The position numbers and the translations under genes were made by a program. From positions 1,488,001 through 1,552,000 of the forward strand of contig NZ_CP109796.1 of the NCBI RefSeq assembly GCF_038725785.1: a DNA stretch of 64,000 nt, given 5' to 3'. The notes under the pieces are model-generated. The model made no database searches. It was not told the DNA's origin and was given only the letters and a program-made list of their open reading frames with translations. The stretch is from Termitidicoccus mucosus (GTDB lineage Bacteria > Verrucomicrobiota > Verrucomicrobiia > Opitutales > Opitutaceae). Below, one piece after another: positions 1-9,253 of this stretch. How positions within the stretch are numbered: position 1 is the stretch's first letter; every line of letters begins with the position of its first letter.

Positions 1-392
1 ACAGCTATTTCGCCGAGGGCATCGTCGCCTCGGGCAAGGCGCTCGGCCGTGCCATCGGGTTTCCCACGCTCAACATTTCCTGGGATCCCGGCTTGCGGCC
101 CTGTTTCGGTGTTTACGCCGTGCAAGTCACCGGGCCGAAATCGGCGGGACGTTACCCCGGCGTCGCCAACTACGGCCTGCGTCCGACCGTGGAGCAAAGC
201 ACCGAGCCCAAGCTCGAAGTGCATCTTTTCGGCCCCTGCCCCTTCGCCGGCGGCGACAAAATCCAGGTGGACTGGCTTCGCTTCATCCGCCCGGAGATGA
301 AATTCTCCAGCGTCGAGGAACTCACCGCCCGCATCGCCGAGGATCGCGCCCAGGCCGAGGCGTTTTTCAAAACCGGGACCACCGCGAAATAA
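1..392 (+). CDS. ribF: Bifunctional riboflavin kinase/FAD synthetase, C-terminal part
   Basis: Only the C-terminal riboflavin kinase domain is inside the window; the reading frame is open from base 3 and the gene starts upstream. The segment GKALGRAIGFPTLNI near its start matches the family's flavin/ATP-binding GR-x-x-GFPTAN motif, and GVYAV, YPGVANYGLRPT and the acidic EVHLF segment follow in the usual order. RibF phosphorylates riboflavin to FMN and adenylylates FMN to FAD in the cytoplasm. Only about 129 residues are visible, so the adenylyltransferase half and the operon context cannot be judged. The stop at 390-392 is followed by a palindrome that may end transcription. Confidence 0.9.
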   Translation, partial: SYFAEGIVASGKALGRAIGFPTLNISWDPGLRPCFGVYAVQVTGPKSAGRYPGVANYGLRPTVEQSTEPKLEVHLFGPCPFAGGDKIQVDWLRFIRPEMKFSSVEELTARIAEDRAQAEAFFKTGTTAK

Positions 393-415
393 TGCCGCGG
401 CTGCCGACTTTATGA

Positions 416-496
416 TGGAGGGCCGAGCTCCTGCGAGGCCGTCGCGGTCATGGACAGTGTTTCTTCGCGACGGCCTCGCAGGAGCTCGGCCCTCCA
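416..496. repeat. Palindrome with 31-bp perfect arms (family B)
   Basis: Arms 416-446 and 466-496 are exact reverse complements around a 19-nt loop. The arm carries the string GAGGGCCGAGCTCCTGCGAG, and a related copy lies at 24721-24803. A short palindrome TGGAGG..CCTCCA at 544-560 belongs to the same style of dispersed repeat. No gene was seen in 393-613 other than these repeats. It could act as a terminator for ribF, but there is no T-tract directly after the stem. Confidence 0.85.
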
Positions 497-613
497 AAAA
501 TCAGAATTTAGAGCATTTTTCGTTCAATTGGTCGCAAACAAGGTGGAGGGACGGCCTCCAAAAACCATATGCGACAGCATAAACGAAAAATGCTTTATTT
601 CGTGATTGGTGCG

Positions 614-994
614 TCACATCGGCTTGGCGCGATTGCAGAATTGCAATGCAACGCCCCACGGATCGCGCATCATGAGCAGGCGGGTGCCGTCGGGCACCTC
701 GTCGGCGCTCACGAAAGTCGCGCCGGCTTTTTCCAGGCGCACGCGGTCGGCCGCGGTGTCGGTGGAGACAAAGGCGATGTGAAACACCAGCGGGTCCATC
801 GTCGCATAGGCGGGCACGGGCGCGGCGGGATTGCTGTAGAGCTCCAGGAACACTCGGCCGCTCGAATCGGCCAGAAAGTGGGCAAAGGAGCCTTTGTCCG
901 AGCTTCGGACGACCGCAAGACCGAGATGATCGACATACCATTTCGCGGCGGTCCGGACATCGGTGAGGTTGATGGCGAAGTGTTCGAATTTCAT
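614..994 (-). CDS. VOC (glyoxalase/bleomycin-resistance fold) protein
   Basis: This 126-residue protein has the typical length of a one-module vicinal-oxygen-chelate protein. It starts MKFEHFAINLTDV, then AAKWYVDHLGL, and ends with DPWGVALQF, the paired beta-alpha-beta-beta-beta pattern of the superfamily. Candidate metal ligands are the early His (HFAIN), Glu in FLELYS, His in VFHIAF and a late Asp/Gln. The substrate cannot be read from the sequence. It lies downstream of oleB on the same strand, separated by a long hairpin (1071-1161), so co-transcription is doubtful. Confidence 0.8.
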   Translation of the reverse strand: MKFEHFAINLTDVRTAAKWYVDHLGLAVVRSSDKGSFAHFLADSSGRVFLELYSNPAAPVPAYATMDPLVFHIAFVSTDTAADRVRLEKAGATFVSADEVPDGTRLLMMRDPWGVALQFCNRAKPM

Positions 995-1070
995 GAGGGA
1001 AAATGGATGCCATGCGGAATAGCTTCCGGGGTCAAGGCAACGGCCCCAAAAAATGATTCCATCCCATTTC

Positions 1071-1161
1071 CTTCATCTTTCTTCTTTCCTCTTTATCTTT
1101 CTCTTTCGTCAGGAACGAGCGGGAGAAAGAGAAAGATAAAGAGGAAAGAAGAAAGATGAAG
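1071..1161. repeat. Polypyrimidine/polypurine hairpin (family A), 37-bp perfect arms
   Basis: Arms 1071-1107 and 1125-1161 are exact reverse complements with a 17-nt loop. The left arm is almost pure pyrimidine in 6-7 nt units such as TTTCTTC, TTTCCTC, TTTATC and TTTCTC. Similar elements lie at 6820-6914, 14368-14474 and 26726-26874. Here the element sits between oleB and the VOC gene. The outer seven base pairs (CTTCATC/GATGAAG) are not shared with the other copies. Confidence 0.9.
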
Positions 1162-1171
1162 CCGTCCCGCG

Positions 1172-2272
1172 TCACGCCTGCGGTGTCTTCAGGAAGGTGG
1201 CGATGCGCACGCGGACCTCCTCGCCGCCATCGTCGAGGAGGTAATGGCCCGCGTCCTTGAAACGCACGATCAGGGCGTCGGGATAGATTTTGCGCCAGCG
1301 CTTGAGAAAGTGTTTGTTGAAACAGAAATCGCGCTTGCCCCAGATGAGCAGCTTCGGGTGTTCCGGGCCGGCGAGCAGCGGAAGCTTTTCCTCGATGTCC
1401 TCCAGCACGGGACGGCTCGGATGATCGATCTCCAGCGGAATATCGCGCACGAACTGGTGCACGGCCACGCGGTTCGCCCAGCTCCGATACGGGTAGAGGT
1501 AGCCCCGCTTTTCATCGCGGGTGAGCCTGCGGCGGTGCATTGCCATCCAGGTGGCGGGACCGGCGAAGCCGTTGAGCCCGCGCACGATGAATTTCCCCAG
1601 CCGGCCGCCGCGGCAGAGCGCGATGCGCCCGGGGATGTGCGTGTCGGGAAACGCGGCCGTATTCATGATGGCGATACGCCCGACGAGCCCCGGGCGGCGC
1701 GTGGCCAGCCCGAAGCCGATGGCGCCGCCCCAGTCGTGCACGACAAGGTGGATGCGCGTGAGGCCGAGCGCGTCGACGAGCGCCTCGATGTCGGCGATCC
1801 GCGTGGCGAGCGTGTAGGGATAATTTTCCGGCTTCTCGGAAAGCCCCATGCCGATGTGATCGGGCGCGATGCAGCGGTGCGCGGGAGCCAGGTCGCGGAT
1901 GAGATCGCGATAGAAAAACGACCAGGTCGGATTGCCGTGGAGCATGAGCACCGCCTCGGTGGTGTCGCGCGGTCCTTCGTCGAGGTAGCTCATGCGCGCG
2001 CCGCGCGGCGTGGTGTGCGCGCGCGGTTCAAACGGATAGAGGGCGCGAAGCCACGCGGGCAGCGAGGTTGATAGCTGATGGCTGATGCCTGAAGCCATGG
2101 CGACGGGAAATGGGGCGCGGACATTCTTGTCCGCGAATGTCGCGGGCTGGAAAGCCCGCGCTCCCTTGTTGCCGGCGGTGCCTTCGGCGGCAGGCGCCGG
2201 ATTGGGCGTGGCACGGGCGGCCTGCCCGTGAGGTTGCGGCGCGTTTGGAAAATCGTTGTTCATGGTCACCAT
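1172..2272 (-). CDS. oleB: OleB-like alpha/beta hydrolase (beta-lactone decarboxylase type)
   Basis: The protein is an alpha/beta hydrolase of the haloalkane-dehalogenase type: oxyanion region LHGNPTWSFFYRDL, then PDHIGMGLSEKP, then the nucleophile elbow VVHDWGGAIG with Asp in place of Ser (Asp180 from this start), and a late GHYLLDD histidine. In the olefin pathway OleB decarboxylates the beta-lactone made by OleC to a cis-alkene. Its start overlaps the oleA stop by 7 bp, which supports one operon. The first 58 residues are low-complexity and include a translated dispersed repeat (2101-2165). The conserved domain begins near MASGISHQ (ATG at 2098), but a ribosome-binding site is clearer upstream of the ATG at 2263. 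Family OleB assignment rests mainly on the neighbour OleA; a generic dehalogenase-like hydrolase is the alternative. Confidence 0.75.
   Translation of the reverse strand: MVTMNNDFPNAPQPHGQAARATPNPAPAAEGTAGNKGARAFQPATFADKNVRAPFPVAMASGISHQLSTSLPAWLRALYPFEPRAHTTPRGARMSYLDEGPRDTTEAVLMLHGNPTWSFFYRDLIRDLAPAHRCIAPDHIGMGLSEKPENYPYTLATRIADIEALVDALGLTRIHLVVHDWGGAIGFGLATRRPGLVGRIAIMNTAAFPDTHIPGRIALCRGGRLGKFIVRGLNGFAGPATWMAMHRRRLTRDEKRGYLYPYRSWANRVAVHQFVRDIPLEIDHPSRPVLEDIEEKLPLLAGPEHPKLLIWGKRDFCFNKHFLKRWRKIYPDALIVRFKDAGHYLLDDGGEEVRVRIATFLKTPQA
2101..2165. repeat. Dispersed double-hairpin repeat inside the oleB 5' coding region (family E)
   Basis: Two small hairpins are visible on the + strand: GCGGACA..TGTCCGC and GCGGGCT..AGCCCGC. 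On the minus strand the repeat is read as GARAFQPATFADKNVRAPFP, and the same sequence type is translated in the same frame in the U32 protein at 26634-26690 (ADRNVRAPF). Confidence 0.75.
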
Positions 2273-3306
2273 TCCAGCGCGAGCATGAGCGAGTTCAGGC
2301 CGCTGCCGATGCCCAGGAGGGCGACGCGGTCGCCGTCGCGAATGGCGCCGGCCTCGACGGCGGTGGCGAGCGTGGCCGGGAGCGCGACGGAGCCGGTGTT
2401 GCCGAGGGTCTCGAAGGTCGAAAAATCCTTCGCGAGATCAAGCCCGAGCGCGCCGTAGAGCGCGCGGCGGTGCGCGCTGCCGACCTGGTGCGTGACGATA
2501 CGCGCGGGCGTGGCGGCGTCCCAGCCGGTGGCGGCGGTGAAGTCTGCCCACGTCTCCCCGGCCAGCGCGACACCGGCGTGGAGGAGTTGCTCGGAGTCGG
2601 TTTGCATGGCGAGGGCGTCGGCGCCGTGCGTGTCGCCTTGGCAGAGTTCGCTGTGCCGCGTGGCGGCACGGGCGGCGCCGCCGAGGAGCCGGTGCGGGCG
2701 CGCGCCGGTCGGCAGGAGATCGCGGTGGCAGAGGATGGCGGCGACGGCGCCGGAGCCGATGGTGAGGTTGGCGAAGAAGGGTTTGATGCCGTTACGGTCG
2801 AGCGGCGCGGAGTTGAGGTGAGCGAGGGTTTGCTCGATGAGCGGGCGTCCGTTTTCCCCGGAGGCGATCATGCCGGCGCGCACTTGGCCGGACTCGATGA
2901 GGCCGGCGAGCAGCGTCATGCTGTTGAGGAAGCCGAGGCAGGCGTTGGACACGTCGAAGATTTGCGCGGCGGCGGGCAGGCCGATCTTGCGGTGCGCGAA
3001 GGACGCGGTGGCGGGTTCGAGCATGTCGCGGCAGACCGCGGCGTGGACAAACACTTCCATCTGCTCCGCGCAGAGCGCGGATTTCGCGAGCGCGGCGCGG
3101 CCGGCGGCGGCGCTGGCGTCGGAGGGCCGCGTGCCGGCGGGCCAGTGGCGGCGTTCGCGGATGCCGGTCATCAACTCAAGGCGGCCGAACGGAAGGCGCA
3201 GGCGCTCGTAAAGCGGGCGGAGTTGTTCCTCGATGGCCGCGGAGGTCCAGATTTCGCCCGGCAGCGCGAGCGCGAGGGTTTCGATGCAGGTGTGCTCAAA
3301 TCTCAT
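2266..3306 (-). CDS. oleA: OleA, thiolase-fold acyl-CoA condensing enzyme
   Basis: The 346-residue product is a FabH-like ketosynthase with OleA hallmarks. The nucleophile is Cys123 in FDVSNACLGFLNSM. The CRDMLEPATA segment supplies the glutamate (Glu97) that OleA contributes across the dimer interface. His273 (VTHQVG) and Asn303 (LGNTGS) complete the Cys-His-Asn triad. OleA condenses two fatty acyl-CoAs head to head to a 2-alkyl-3-ketoacyl product in the cytoplasm. It is downstream of fabI (45 bp gap) and overlaps oleB. No OleC (AMP-ligase-like) or OleD (reductase) gene is nearby. A plain FabH is the alternative, but the EPATA motif and the OleB neighbour argue against it. Confidence 0.88.
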   Translation of the reverse strand: MRFEHTCIETLALALPGEIWTSAAIEEQLRPLYERLRLPFGRLELMTGIRERRHWPAGTRPSDASAAAGRAALAKSALCAEQMEVFVHAAVCRDMLEPATASFAHRKIGLPAAAQIFDVSNACLGFLNSMTLLAGLIESGQVRAGMIASGENGRPLIEQTLAHLNSAPLDRNGIKPFFANLTIGSGAVAAILCHRDLLPTGARPHRLLGGAARAATRHSELCQGDTHGADALAMQTDSEQLLHAGVALAGETWADFTAATGWDAATPARIVTHQVGSAHRRALYGALGLDLAKDFSTFETLGNTGSVALPATLATAVEAGAIRDGDRVALLGIGSGLNSLMLALEW

Positions 3307-3351
3307 CCGGCGTGTGTATCCATTTTCCTGTTACTTGCCTCTTGTTGCTTG

Positions 3352-4176
3352 TCACTTTTTTATTTCCGGCCTCATCGCGAGCCTGATGATTTCCTCATCG
3401 AAATAGTTGCTGCCGAGCCCGGCGTCGATGGTCAGCGTGGCGCCGTTCATGCCGGAGCTGCGCTCGCTCAGCAGCCAGACGGCGGCGTCGGCGACTTCCT
3501 GCGTGGAGAGGTTGCGTTTGCGGAAGGTGAGTTTCTCGGCGTAGAGGTAGCTCTCGATGTAGCCGGGGATGCCGGCGGACGCGCTGGTCTTGAGCGGCCC
3601 GGCGCCGACGACGTTGAAGCGCACGTCGCGGGTCTTGGGGTCGGCGGCGAAGGATTTTGCGAGGAAGCGCGCGGCGGATTCGAGGGCGGCCTTGACGGGG
3701 CCCATGTAGCCGTAATTGTCGGGCGTGACGAGGAGCGACGAGATGCCGATGGTGACAACGGACGCGGCGGGCGCGAGATGCGGCCTGAAGGCACGCGCAA
3801 TTTCGACAAGCGAGAAGGCGGATACGGCGGTGGCCTGGAGAAAATCGGCGCGGCCCGTCTCATGGAACGGCCGGAAGCCGCCGGCATAGTTGGCAAACGC
3901 GATGGAGTGCGCGATGCCGTGCAGTGAGGCGTGCCCGTCGGCGGCGATGGCGGCGGCGAGGCGGTCAACCGCCCCCTCCTGCTCGACGTCGCACACGTAA
4001 ACGGACCTGCCGGCGAGGAGCGCGGCGAGGGATTGCCTGCGCGCCTCGGAACGCACGCTGTAAAGCACGCGCGCCCCCTCCTCCTCCAGCGTGCGGGCAA
4101 TGTGCCAGGCGACGCTTTTGCGGTTGGCCACACCGAAGACGAGGACGGTTTTGCCAGTGAGTTTGAGAAAATCCAT
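3352..4176 (-). CDS. fabI: Enoyl-[acyl-carrier-protein] reductase (NADH)
   Basis: The 274-residue short-chain dehydrogenase-like protein begins LTGKTVLVFGVANRKSVAW, the FabI nucleotide-binding start, and has HSIAFA and the Tyr155-x6-Lys162 pair in NYGYMGPVK. GPLKTSASAGI matches the FabI substrate-loop region and the C-terminus carries the usual DAGLGSNYF. It reduces enoyl-ACP in the last step of each elongation round. The upstream tyrosine common in E. coli-type FabI appears to be Ile145 here by simple alignment. It sits between the dehydratase gene and oleA on the same strand, so this set may tune acyl supply to OleA. Confidence 0.88.
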   Translation of the reverse strand: MDFLKLTGKTVLVFGVANRKSVAWHIARTLEEEGARVLYSVRSEARRQSLAALLAGRSVYVCDVEQEGAVDRLAAAIAADGHASLHGIAHSIAFANYAGGFRPFHETGRADFLQATAVSAFSLVEIARAFRPHLAPAASVVTIGISSLLVTPDNYGYMGPVKAALESAARFLAKSFAADPKTRDVRFNVVGAGPLKTSASAGIPGYIESYLYAEKLTFRKRNLSTQEVADAAVWLLSERSSGMNGATLTIDAGLGSNYFDEEIIRLAMRPEIKK

Positions 4177-4270
4177 TTTGCGGAATGTGGATTTTGGCTT
4201 GCGGATTACGGAATGGAAAGGAGCCGGAAACGTGAGCGGTGGAAAACGGCGGCGGCGAGAAACCGGGCTT

Positions 4271-4723
4271 TCAGCTTTTTGCGCCTTCGGGCTGTTTCCA
4301 GGCGACGGAGAAATCGACCGTGAGCACGCGGGTGCCGTCGGCTTTTTTGATCGCGCCGCCCATCATGGTGAAGCCCCCGAGGGATTCCTTTTTGCGGACT
4401 TCGATGTGAACGGTGTCCCCAGGATAAACCGGGTTGCGAAAACGCACGTCGCTCACTTTCGCGAGCAGCGGCACGCCTTCGCCGGGTTTCGCGCCTGCGG
4501 CCCGCGCCTGGCGGGCCATGTAGAGCGCGCCGGTCTGGAACACCGCCTCGCACAACAGCACGCCCGGCGTGATCGGCGCGCCGGGATAATGGCCCTTGTA
4601 GAAATCCTCATCGGCGCGCCAGGTGCGGCGGGCGGTCAGCGATTCGGGTGTCTCGGCGAGAATCTCGTCCACAAACAAAAACGGCGGACGATGCGGAATG
4701 AGGGATGTGACGCTGTCGGACAT
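4271..4723 (-). CDS. FabZ-like 3-hydroxyacyl-ACP dehydratase (hot-dog fold)
   Basis: From the ATG at 4723 the product is 150 residues, the normal FabZ size. It opens with SLIPHRPPFLFVDEI, matching the LPHRYPFLLVD start, and carries FYKGHYPGAPITPGVLLCEAVFQ, which has the catalytic His and Glu on the central helix. A longer open frame reaches 4843 but adds only low-complexity residues. The enzyme would dehydrate 3-hydroxyacyl-ACP before FabI. It is the first gene of the fabZ-fabI-oleA-oleB run. A more distant hot-dog dehydratase is possible, so no firm symbol is given. Confidence 0.8.
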   Translation of the reverse strand: MSDSVTSLIPHRPPFLFVDEILAETPESLTARRTWRADEDFYKGHYPGAPITPGVLLCEAVFQTGALYMARQARAAGAKPGEGVPLLAKVSDVRFRNPVYPGDTVHIEVRKKESLGGFTMMGGAIKKADGTRVLTVDFSVAWKQPEGAKS

Positions 4724-4928
4724 GGAACGGAACGAGTGGCAAATGCTGGCTGGTCGGCTTCGTGGAAACAAAAACGACACCGCACCGGCGCGCTCCGTGC
4801 AAGCCCCAAACCCCGCCCCTCGGATCGGCCGCGTGCGACTCAACGTGAAGCCAGCGCAGGACGCGAAATGGTGTGCGAGCCCACGGCAGCGTGCGCAGCG
4901 CAGGAATGCCGCGCCCCTTTGCCATCAA

Positions 4929-5375
4929 TCACGACGCGCCGATATAGCGGCGCAGATTCTCCGTCTCCGCGCTATAAGACTCCAGCAGCCACCGTGTCAC
5001 GTCACCGATCGAAATCATGCCGGTCAGCACCGGCGAGCCGGAGCTTTCGTCCACCACGGGCAGGTGACGGCACCGGCGGTCGGTGAACAACGCCATGACC
5101 TGCTCCACCCCGGTCTCCGGCCGCACGGTGAGAGGATGCCGTGTCATCACTTCTTCGACGCGGATTGACTCCGGGGTCCGGCCCGAGACCGCAACGCGGT
5201 TCAGCATGTCGCGCTCGGTGAAAATGCCGGTCATCCGGCCGTCCTCCAGCACGACCACGGAACCGACGCGATGCTGGATCATCACCCGCACGGCGTCGGC
5301 CACGCTCGCTGAGGGCAAGACAGAGATTATCCTTGAACCCTTCTGGTTCAGCAGAATGGAGATCGGGGTGCTCAT
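4929..5375 (-). CDS. CBS-domain pair protein
   Basis: The 148-residue protein consists of two CBS domains, about residues 8-65 (VMIQHRVGSVVVLEDGRMTGIFTERD) and 74-135 (VMTRHPLTVRP, then CRHLPVVDE and GMISIGDVTRWLL). Stand-alone CBS pairs bind adenosine nucleotides and act as energy or redox sensors; the partner cannot be told from the sequence. It is transcribed in the same direction as the fab/ole genes but is separated by about 200 bp. Confidence 0.85.
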   Translation of the reverse strand: MSTPISILLNQKGSRIISVLPSASVADAVRVMIQHRVGSVVVLEDGRMTGIFTERDMLNRVAVSGRTPESIRVEEVMTRHPLTVRPETGVEQVMALFTDRRCRHLPVVDESSGSPVLTGMISIGDVTRWLLESYSAETENLRRYIGAS

Positions 5376-5437
5376 TTCGGGGATGGATTACCCCAAACTG
5401 TCGCCATAATTCCGGAAAACGCAAACCGCGCGGAAAT

Positions 5438-6799
<1,362 letters not shown>

Positions 6800-6819
6800 T
6801 TGGGTCTGTGTTTTTAATT

Positions 6820-6914
6820 CTTTCTTCTTTCCTCTTTATCTTTCTCTTTCATCCCCCGTCCCTCTGCCGCAGCGCATGAAGGATAAAGGGAAAGATAAAG
6901 AGGAAAGAAGAAAG
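6820..6914. repeat. Polypyrimidine/polypurine hairpin (family A), 25-bp perfect arms
   Basis: Arms 6820-6844 and 6890-6914 are exact reverse complements. The loop is longer (45 nt) than in the other copies and the inner part of the stem has decayed. The element fills almost the whole clpP-clpX intergenic gap, so a transcript of both genes would carry the hairpin. Confidence 0.88.
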
Positions 6915-6925
6915 CTGGATATAAA

Positions 6926-7546
6926 TCAAACCGCCGAGGGCGCGGCGATGCTTTGGGCCTGGCGGGTGGATTCGACGACGTGATCGACGATGCCGTAGTC
7001 CTTCGCCTCCTGCGCGGTCATGTAGTAGTCGCGGTCGGAATCCCGTTCGATCTGCGCAACGTCCTTGCCGGTGTGCTTGGCGATGACCTCGTTGAGGACT
7101 TTGCGCCAGCGCAGGATTTCCTTTGCCGCGATGGCGATGTCGGCCGCCTGGCCGCCCGCGCCGCCGGAGGGCTGGTGAATCATCACGCGGCTGTTGGGGA
7201 GCGCGAAACGCTTGCCTTTCGTGCCCGCGCCGAGAATGACCGTCGCCATGCTCGCGGCCATGCCGATGCAGTAGGTGACGACGTCGCACTGGAGGAAGTT
7301 GATGGTGTCGTAGATGGCCATGCCGCCGGTGACGACGCCGCCGGGCGAATTGATGTAGAGGTGGATGTCCTTCTTCGGGTCCTCCATCTGGAGAAAGAGG
7401 AGCTGGGCGATGACGTTGTTTGCGACCACGTCGTCGATGGGCGTGCCGATAAAGACGATGCGGTCCTTCAGGAGACGGCTGTAGATATCCCACTGGCGCT
7501 CGCCGCGGCCGGTGTTTTCGTAGACGAGAGGAACGTAGTAGCTCAT
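6926..7546 (-). CDS. clpP: ATP-dependent Clp protease proteolytic subunit ClpP
   Basis: The 206-residue serine protease has the catalytic triad Ser99 (GMAASMAT), His124 (MIHQPSGG) and Asp173 (SDRDYYMTA). The usual GQAASM is GMAASM here. It forms the barrel that degrades substrates delivered by ClpX. The length fits mature-type ClpP with no obvious propeptide. A terminator precedes it (7587-7628), so it likely has its own promoter between 7547 and 7586. Confidence 0.95.
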   Translation of the reverse strand: MSYYVPLVYENTGRGERQWDIYSRLLKDRIVFIGTPIDDVVANNVIAQLLFLQMEDPKKDIHLYINSPGGVVTGGMAIYDTINFLQCDVVTYCIGMAASMATVILGAGTKGKRFALPNSRVMIHQPSGGAGGQAADIAIAAKEILRWRKVLNEVIAKHTGKDVAQIERDSDRDYYMTAQEAKDYGIVDHVVESTRQAQSIAAPSAV

Positions 7547-7586
7547 GTGCGTTATGGTTTAGGTTTTAAGTTTAAGTTGAAACAGC

Positions 7587-7628
7587 AAAAAAACGAAGCG
7601 CGCGATCGGCAGGCTGCCGGTCGCGCGC
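7587..7628 (-). terminator. Rho-independent terminator of tig
   Basis: On the minus strand a GC-rich stem (arms 7598-7612 and 7614-7628, one G:U-type mismatch) is followed by seven T residues (7587-7593 on +). It lies directly after the tig stop at 7653 and before clpP. Confidence 0.85.
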
Positions 7629-7652
7629 GGGCTTTTGGATTGCCTGAGTAAA

Positions 7653-8993
7653 TCAGGCGGCGGACGCGGCGACCTTGGGCTCGACCGTGGTGACGGTAGC
7701 CTTGGAGACGAGCAAATCAAGGGTCTTGTCAAAAATGATGGACTGTTGCACCGCGCGCAGGCGGTCGCGATTGCCGGTGAGCTCTTTCACAAGTTTTTCC
7801 GGGCTGGTGCGGCTCATCATGGCCTCGCGGTAGATAAACGCGTCGATGTCGGCCTCGGAAACCTCGATCTTCTCCTGCTCGGCGATCTTGGCCAGGATGA
7901 GGCGGGTCTTCACCCGTTTCTCGGCGGCAACCTTGGCGTTGTCGTAGAGTTCCTTCTTGTGCTTCTCGAATTCCTCCTCGGGCACGCCGCGGCGCATGTT
8001 TTCGCCGATGACGTTGCGGAGGACGCTTTGGGTTTCCTCCTCCACGAGGCTGAGCGGGGGCTCGATGTCCACCTGGGCGCTGAGCGCGTCCTGGATCTGG
8101 CCGCGCTGGCGCTGGCGGTTTTCGTATTCCTTGCGCGCCTTCAGGTCGCCGCGAACCTTGGTCTTGAGTTCATCGAGGCTGGCGACCTGCTGGGACTTGA
8201 AGAAGGCCTCGTCAAGCGCGGGCAGTTCGCGGGTGCGGATTTCCTGCACCTCGATGGCATAGCCGGCGGTCTTGCCGGCGAGGGCGGGCGCGGCCTCGAA
8301 TGCGGCGGGGAAATTGATCTCGACGGTTTTCTTGTCGCCGCCTTTCATGCCGGCGAGGTGCTTGCCGAGGCCGGGGATGACGCCTTCGTGCTCGCCCTCG
8401 ACCTCCTCCCAGGTTTGCGGGACTTTGCCGTAGATTTGTTTGTCGGGCACGATCTCGGCGACGGGTTTTCCGTCGATGCTGCCTTCGTAGGCGAGCTTCA
8501 CGTAGTCGCCTTTTTTGGCGGGCTCGGTGGAGACTTTGAACTCGGCGCGCTCGGAACGGAGGCCGTCGATCATGGCCTCGACATCGGCGTCGTTCGGCTC
8601 GACCGGGGCGATCTCGGTCGGGAGTCCGCTGTATTCGGGAAGATCGAAGGCGGGGCGGATGTCCACGGTGAACGTAAACGTGGCGGCGGCATCCTGCGCG
8701 ACGGCGTCGCTGCCGTCGATGGCGGTGACGTTGAGGGCGTCGAGCTTGGATTCCTTGAGCCCGTCGCGGTAGGCTTTGCCGGTCACGCGCTGCTTGAACT
8801 CGTCCACGATGCCCTTGCCGAACTGGCGGGTGACCAGGTTGGCGGGAGCCTTGCCGGGGCGGAACCCGGGGATGCGGGCGTGCTTGATGTATTCGGCCAG
8901 CACGGCTTTATGCTCGGCGGCGACCTCGCCCTGGTCGAGCGAGACGACGAGTTGCTTGCGGGTGGCGGAGACGTCTTTGATTTCGATGTTCAC
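7653..8993 (-). CDS. tig: Trigger factor, ribosome-associated chaperone
   Basis: The 446-residue protein opens with the ribosome-binding N-domain, including the loop around IPGFRPGKAPANLV that corresponds to the GFRxGKxP signature. The central PPIase-like domain (KKGDYVKLAYEGSIDGKPV, VEGEHEGVIPGLGKHLAGMKGGDKK) and a helical C-terminal domain follow. It holds nascent chains at the ribosome exit. It heads the tig-clpP-clpX group on the minus strand. The start ATG at 8993 fits the N-domain start. Confidence 0.93.
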   Translation of the reverse strand: MNIEIKDVSATRKQLVVSLDQGEVAAEHKAVLAEYIKHARIPGFRPGKAPANLVTRQFGKGIVDEFKQRVTGKAYRDGLKESKLDALNVTAIDGSDAVAQDAAATFTFTVDIRPAFDLPEYSGLPTEIAPVEPNDADVEAMIDGLRSERAEFKVSTEPAKKGDYVKLAYEGSIDGKPVAEIVPDKQIYGKVPQTWEEVEGEHEGVIPGLGKHLAGMKGGDKKTVEINFPAAFEAAPALAGKTAGYAIEVQEIRTRELPALDEAFFKSQQVASLDELKTKVRGDLKARKEYENRQRQRGQIQDALSAQVDIEPPLSLVEEETQSVLRNVIGENMRRGVPEEEFEKHKKELYDNAKVAAEKRVKTRLILAKIAEQEKIEVSEADIDAFIYREAMMSRTSPEKLVKELTGNRDRLRAVQQSIIFDKTLDLLVSKATVTTVEPKVAASAA

Positions 8994-9174
8994 GTTGTGG
9001 GAAAATGCGCGGGAGTGCGGTTTGTGTTCGGAAACCCGCCAAGTTACGTGGCGCCGGGCGGCGGGGTCAATGACGGATTCTGCGTGCGCCGGGGATCGGA
9101 TTTTTTGTTTTTCGACTGGTCACCATCGCGGATTGGAGTCACTAAGTTCGCCGGTTGAATCCAGCCCTGTGTTT

Positions 9175-9250
9175 GTCCCCATAGCTCAACAGGACAGAGC
9201 AGCAGTTTCCTAAACTGCGTATCCCCGTTCAAGTCGGGGTGGGGATACCA
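9175..9250 (+). tRNA. tRNA-Arg (anticodon CCU)
   Basis: The acceptor stem GTCCCCA (9175-9181) pairs with TGGGGAT (9240-9246), the anticodon loop TTCCTAA gives CCU, and the T loop is GTTCAAG. The 3' CCA is encoded (9248-9250). The next gene starts only three bases later, at 9254. Confidence 0.93.
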
Positions 9251-9253
9251 AAC

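Noticed and set aside
2110-3927. A 605-codon open frame on the + strand
   Set aside because: It is antisense to oleA and fabI, which have clear catalytic motifs. Long antisense frames are expected in GC-rich DNA, and its translation has no family-like pattern.
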